Assembly: GCA_003156695.1 (NCBI GenBank)
Contig: PMHN01000151.1
Coordinates: 1 to 8,103 of the forward strand
Source of the DNA: Gammaproteobacteria bacterium
GTDB lineage: Bacteria > Pseudomonadota > Gammaproteobacteria > Steroidobacterales > Steroidobacteraceae
Length of the DNA stretch: 8,103 nt
Reading direction: 5' to 3'
Shown here: positions 4,801 through 8,103 of the stretch, piece after piece
Numbering within the stretch: position 1 is the first letter of the stretch
Layout: the number at the start of each line of letters is the position of its first letter
Notes under the pieces: generated by a model
Seen by the model: the letters and a program-made list of their open reading frames with translations, nothing else
What the model was told of the DNA's origin: nothing
The model's database searches: none
Position numbers and translations under genes: made by a program

Positions 4801-5982
4801 ATGCCGGGGGCGAAAAAGGGCGCGCATTATAGCGGCTTGGGCCTCCTGGTGCTGTGGGCGCTCGCCGCGGCGCCAGCACCCGGCGCGCCGCAGCACCCGG
4901 AGGCGGACGCCCGCAAGGCCGAGGCCGACCTCAAGGAGGTCAAATCCGAGATCGAGCGCGTCACACGCCAGGTGAGCGAAGAGCAGGTGGAGCGCGACCG
5001 GCTGACGCACGACCTGCGCACCGCTGAACTCTCGGTCGGCAAGGCACGCCTGTCCCTGGGCGATATACGCCGCGAACGCGCCGAGCGCGCCGCGCGCCGC
5101 GCCGCGCTCGCCACGGAAAAACACGCGCGCGAGAGCGAGCTCGCCGCCAACCGCGATGCGCTCGCAGGCCAGATGCGCGCCGCTTACCAGATCGGCCGCC
5201 AGGAACCCCTGAAGCTGCTGCTCAACCAGCGCGACCCCGAAGTCGCCGGCCGCATGTTCGTCTACTACAGCTATTTCGGTCACGCCCGCGCCGGGCAGAT
5301 CAAGCTCATGGAGACCGACGTACAGCGGATCGGGGAGCTGCAGGCGCAGCTGGAAGCCGAGGACGTGAAGCTCGCAGAGCTCGAAAAGCAGCAGCGCACG
5401 CAGCTGGGCGCCCTCGAAGAGGCGCGCACCCAGCGCACCCACGTGCTGGCTGACCTGGAGGCCCGCTCGCGCACTCGCGCGCAGAATCTCGAGCGCCTGC
5501 GCAGCCAGCAGGCGGGCCTGGAAAAACTGGTGCGCGAACTGCGCGCGGCCATGGAGCGCTTCCCGGTGGAAGGTAACGATGCCTTCGCACACCTGCGCGG
5601 CAAGCTCGCCTGGCCGGTGAGCGGGCACATCGTGGCGCGCTTCGGCGACGCGCGCGCGGGAGGGGTGCGCTGGGACGGGCTCGTGGTCGCGACCGAACGC
5701 GGCACCCCGGTAAAAGCGGTGTTCCAGGGTCGGGTCATCTACGCCGACTGGCTGCCGGGACTGGGGTTGCTCGCCATCGTGGATCACGGCGACGGGTACC
5801 TGAGTCTCTACGGGCATAACGACCGGCTCTACAAGGCGGCCGGTGAGCACGTGGCTGCCGGGGACACCATCGCTGCGGCCGGCGACAGCGGCGGCAGCAG
5901 CCGCCCGGAACTGTATTTCGAGATCCGCAAGGCCGGCAAGCCCGTGGATCCGCGGCCCTGGTTTGGCGCCGCTGACCCGTAA
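4801..5982 (+). CDS. envC: EnvC-type murein hydrolase activator (degenerate LytM/M23 domain)
   Basis: EnvC sits in the periplasm at the division site and switches on the amidases AmiA/AmiB that split septal peptidoglycan. This 393-residue protein shows the same layout: a signal peptide (KK then GLGLLVLWALAAAPAPGA, about residues 5-30), a long charged coiled coil (about 33-250) rich in E/K/R/Q with EVKSEIERVTRQVSEEQ, an AAYQIGRQEPLKLLLNQRDP stretch typical of the family, and a C-terminal LytM domain (about 265-393) ending RPELYFEIRKAGKPVDPRPW. The LytM metal site is degenerate: the His of the usual HxGxD is R290 before WDG, and the HxH near the end is E-L-Y (370-372), while H339 of LYGH remains. 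This matches the non-catalytic state of EnvC. The start is fixed by GGAGG six bases upstream. In Escherichia coli gpmI lies between yibN and envC; here it is absent. Confidence 0.92.
   Translation: MPGAKKGAHYSGLGLLVLWALAAAPAPGAPQHPEADARKAEADLKEVKSEIERVTRQVSEEQVERDRLTHDLRTAELSVGKARLSLGDIRRERAERAARRAALATEKHARESELAANRDALAGQMRAAYQIGRQEPLKLLLNQRDPEVAGRMFVYYSYFGHARAGQIKLMETDVQRIGELQAQLEAEDVKLAELEKQQRTQLGALEEARTQRTHVLADLEARSRTRAQNLERLRSQQAGLEKLVRELRAAMERFPVEGNDAFAHLRGKLAWPVSGHIVARFGDARAGGVRWDGLVVATERGTPVKAVFQGRVIYADWLPGLGLLAIVDHGDGYLSLYGHNDRLYKAAGEHVAAGDTIAAAGDSGGSSRPELYFEIRKAGKPVDPRPWFGAADP
4826..4831 (-). promoter_or_regulatory. Candidate -10 box for the rhodanese-grxC-secB-gpsA block, inside envC
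   Basis: Read on the minus strand this is a perfect TATAAT, standing out in very GC-rich DNA, about 40 bases before the rhodanese ATG at 4786. Transcription would start near 4819 and give a leader of about 33 bases. No good -35 hexamer is found at spacings of 16-18 bases, and there is no TGn extension, so this is a candidate only. It would lie within codons of the EnvC signal peptide. Confidence 0.35.
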
Positions 5983-6098
5983 CGCCCCGGCGCTACCGGG
6001 CCTCGCCGGATGTGACCGCGGTCAACTTTTTGCGCAGCCGGACGCCGCTCGACGCTGATTCGCCAACTCCAGCAAGGTTCCGTTTGCACATAAGAGCA
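5983..6098 (+). other. Intergenic gap with dyad symmetry and T run (possible weak terminator or operator)
   Basis: The 116-base gap holds a GC-only inverted repeat (CCGGCG at 5987-5992 with CGCCGG at 6004-6009, 11-base loop), then a perfect 12-base palindrome TGACCGCGGTCA at 6013-6024, followed after two bases by a run of five T at 6027-6031. The order stem, palindrome, T run may end envC transcripts, but neither stem sits directly against the T run with a good loop. The palindrome could equally be a dimeric regulator site for the downstream gene. No convincing -35/-10 pair is seen. Confidence 0.3.
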
Positions 6099-8103
6099 AT
6101 GGTGCCCCTAGCTATGGATGTCACTGAGTACAGCGACGTGCCGGCGGGGCGGCCCGAGGCGCGGTTCGACCCGTACGTGCGCTTGCTGCGCTCGCTGCTG
6201 CCGCGCGCCTCGTGCGTAGCGCTTTTCAGCGGCGCCGGTGAGCTCATGTGGTCCACGGACCCGACGCTCGGGCCGGATTTCCTGAATGCGGTGGATGATG
6301 CGCTGCTGGGCGCGCGCGCCGGCACCACCGGCCCGGGTCAGCTGCGCACGCTCGCTGGTAATATACCCGTTTACCTGTGCCCGCTGCGTGGCGACGCCGG
6401 GCAGCTGCTGGCCGTCATTGCGATCGTGTGCCGCTCGCAGGACTCCCAGGACAAGCGCAACTCCGAGTTCGCCTTCGCCTTTTCGCTCATCGCGCCGGCA
6501 CTCGAGTGCCTGCGGCGCGAGCTGATCACGCGCACGACGATCGAGGAGCTCAACGGCACGGTGAGCGCGCTCGACAAGGACCTGAATCTGCTCTTGGCGC
6601 GCGGTGCGTCCGAGCCTTCCGCCGCGGCACCCGATGGCGCCAACGATCTGCAGCTGCTGCTGCAGCAGACCATCGAACACCTGCGCGCCTGTACCGGGGC
6701 AATGCTGGTTCCGGAAAAGAACGTCCTGCTGGTGCGCGCCGGCGGCCGCTCGCCCCCCGACACCCGGTTCCTCATGAGCTCGCACAAGCGCCTGCTCGCG
6801 ATGGCGCATCAGAACCCCGAGCCGCTGATCTGTAACGACACCTTTTCGCCGGCGTTTCCGGATGCGTTTCCCTATCGGGTGCTGTGCTGTTCACTGCGTT
6901 CCCGCGCCGGGCGCTCGATGGGCGTGCTGGCGCTGTTGCGCGAAGAGGCAGCCGAGGGCTTCAGCGAGCGCGATGCACACGTCGTCGAGATCCTCGCCCG
7001 CAAGGCCATCGCCGTCATCGAGAGTAATTACGACTCCCTTAGCGGCCTGTACACGCGCGCCGCCTTCGAGCGGCGGGTGCGCGCGGTGGTCACCGACAAT
7101 AAAATGACGCGGCAGTGGTGCGCGCTGTACGTCGACGTGGACCAGCTGCACCTGATCAACGAGAAATCCGGGATGCACGTCGGCGACGCCGTGCTCGCCG
7201 AGCTCGGTGAACTGCTGCGTCAGCGACTGCCGCCCGGGGCCCTGGGCGCGCGCATCTCCGGCGACCGTTTCGCGGTGCTCCTGCCGGCGCACCCGAGCGA
7301 CGCTGAAAAATTCGCCGAGGCGCTGCGCGCGGGCGCCGAGCACACCGGAGCGGCGCAGGGCGAAACGCGCTTGCCGGTGTCGATCAGCATCGGCGTTGCG
7401 CTCCTCGAGGACAGCGCCGGGGAACTCGCGCATGTGCTGGCCGCAGCCGAAACGGCTTGCAAGGCCGCCAAGGACCGGGGCCGCAATCGCGTCGAGGTCT
7501 ACCGCCTGAGCGATGACAGCATCATGCGGCGCTTCGCGGACATCGGCATCGCGGGGGAAGTGCGCGAAGCCATCGATGCCGGGCGGCTGCATCTTGTCGC
7601 ACAGCTGATTCTGCCGTTCGCCGCCGCCGAAACCGCGCGACCACACTTCGAGCTCCTGCTGCGCATGACCGACGAGTCCGGACGGACCATTGGCCCGGAC
7701 AGCTTCCTGTCAGCCGCCACGCGCTACCAGCTGATGCCAGTCATCGATCGCTGGGTGGTGAACCACGTCATCGAGGCGCTCAAGCCGCGGGCGAGCGTGC
7801 TCGAAGGCAACGCGATCGGGTTCTCCATCAACTTCTCCGGCCAGTCGCTCAACGACGATTCGTTCTCCGACATGCTCATCGAGCAGATCACCGCGAGCGG
7901 GCTTGATCCTGCGCTGTTTTGCTTCGAGCTCACGGAAAACGCCACGGTCGCAGCTCTGCCGCGCGCCATCGCGCTGATGGAGCGCCTGCGCAAGCTCGGC
8001 TGCGGGGTGGCGCTCGATGACTTCGGCACCGGCCTGTCCTCGCTCTCGTGCCTGCGGCAGCTGCCGGTGACCATGCTGAAAATCGACGGCAGCTTCGTGC
8101 GCG
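6099..8103 (+). CDS. GAF-GGDEF-EAL cyclic-di-GMP signalling protein, 3'-partial
   Basis: The frame opens at ATG 6099 and runs off the window after 668 codons. Residues about 14-165 form a sensory-looking region without clear signature; about 183-305 resemble a GAF domain (ending VVEILARKAIAVIESNYDSL). The GGDEF domain starts at 311 (YDSLSGLYTRAAFE), but its signature reads SGDRF at 387-391, and no RxxD inhibitory site precedes it, so diguanylate cyclase activity is unlikely. The EAL domain starts near 485; its signature is ELL at 518-520, with N578 (INFSGQSL), E610 (ELTE), D640-D641 (DDFGTG) and K661 (LKID) kept, so phosphodiesterase activity is plausible. The degenerate GGDEF may bind GTP and regulate the EAL half, as known for some such proteins. 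No membrane span is seen. The start has only a poor ribosome binding site; a second ATG at 6114 is an alternative. Link to envC is by position only. Confidence 0.9.
   Translation, partial: MVPLAMDVTEYSDVPAGRPEARFDPYVRLLRSLLPRASCVALFSGAGELMWSTDPTLGPDFLNAVDDALLGARAGTTGPGQLRTLAGNIPVYLCPLRGDAGQLLAVIAIVCRSQDSQDKRNSEFAFAFSLIAPALECLRRELITRTTIEELNGTVSALDKDLNLLLARGASEPSAAAPDGANDLQLLLQQTIEHLRACTGAMLVPEKNVLLVRAGGRSPPDTRFLMSSHKRLLAMAHQNPEPLICNDTFSPAFPDAFPYRVLCCSLRSRAGRSMGVLALLREEAAEGFSERDAHVVEILARKAIAVIESNYDSLSGLYTRAAFERRVRAVVTDNKMTRQWCALYVDVDQLHLINEKSGMHVGDAVLAELGELLRQRLPPGALGARISGDRFAVLLPAHPSDAEKFAEALRAGAEHTGAAQGETRLPVSISIGVALLEDSAGELAHVLAAAETACKAAKDRGRNRVEVYRLSDDSIMRRFADIGIAGEVREAIDAGRLHLVAQLILPFAAAETARPHFELLLRMTDESGRTIGPDSFLSAATRYQLMPVIDRWVVNHVIEALKPRASVLEGNAIGFSINFSGQSLNDDSFSDMLIEQITASGLDPALFCFELTENATVAALPRAIALMERLRKLGCGVALDDFGTGLSSLSCLRQLPVTMLKIDGSFVR

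Noticed and set aside
4726..5850. A 374-codon minus-strand open frame opposite envC
   Set aside because: It mirrors the envC codons, shows no recognisable domain, and would run through the rhodanese start region; envC has clear domains and a GGAGG ribosome binding site.
5987..6009. Strong intrinsic terminator for envC
   Set aside because: The GC stem is real, but the T run is 17 bases further on, so it does not have the form of a standard rho-independent terminator.
6108..6809. A 233-codon minus-strand open frame
   Set aside because: It lies antisense to the sensory part of the GGDEF-EAL gene, whose frame continues into clear domains; its own protein has no motifs.
6891..7646. A 251-codon minus-strand open frame
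   Set aside because: It is antisense to the GAF-GGDEF region and consists of low-complexity Arg/Gly/Ala/Gln-rich sequence without domain signs.
1..8103. A defence system, prophage, insertion sequence, CRISPR array or RNA gene
   Set aside because: No transposase, integrase, nuclease-helicase set, direct-repeat array, terminal inverted repeats, tRNA or rRNA pattern was seen on either strand.

Overview
The window is high-GC proteobacterial DNA, most likely from a gammaproteobacterium. The main evidence is the minus-strand block rhodanese-grxC-secB-gpsA facing an envC-type gene, an arrangement known from Gammaproteobacteria. Genus cannot be read from the sequence. Both ends are cut inside open reading frames.

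Positions 1-1975 (+ strand) carry a row of small enzyme-like genes. The first reading frame (1-528) is chimeric: about 68 codons of UvrA run in frame into the body of a VOC/glyoxalase-fold protein, joined at about 202-207. It is followed by a DUF1993 protein (547-1068), an intact VOC protein (1135-1557) and a GFA/CENP-V-type zinc protein (1541-1975) whose start overlaps the VOC stop. These may form a small detoxification-flavoured operon, but no substrate can be read from the sequence.

Positions 1970-4786 (- strand) form a compact five-gene block, transcribed from right to left: membrane-anchored rhodanese-like protein (4786-4364), glutaredoxin 3 (4348-4085), SecB (4079-3606), GpsA (3590-2583) and an unrecognised 198-residue protein (2566-1970). 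Gaps are 5-16 bases, so this is probably one transcription unit. It joins redox/thiol proteins, the Sec export chaperone and the phospholipid precursor enzyme. The rhodanese has no cysteine at all. The last gene meets the GFA gene tail to tail with a 6-base overlap.

Positions 4801-8103 (+ strand) start only 14 bases from the rhodanese start codon and run the other way. First comes an EnvC-type periplasmic protein (signal peptide, long coiled coil, degenerate LytM domain), predicted to activate amidases in septal cell-wall splitting. After a 116-base gap with dyad symmetry and a T run comes the 5' part of a multi-domain cyclic-di-GMP protein (GAF-like regions, degenerate GGDEF, EAL with its visible catalytic residues kept), which runs off the end.

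No RNA gene, CRISPR array, insertion sequence or tandem repeat was recognised, and no gene-free stretch exceeds 300 bases. I see no convincing novel multi-gene system. The most notable points are the UvrA-VOC junction, the cysteine-free rhodanese, the missing gpmI between the divergent genes, the unidentified conserved-looking protein next to gpsA, and the GGDEF-EAL protein with a probably dead cyclase half.
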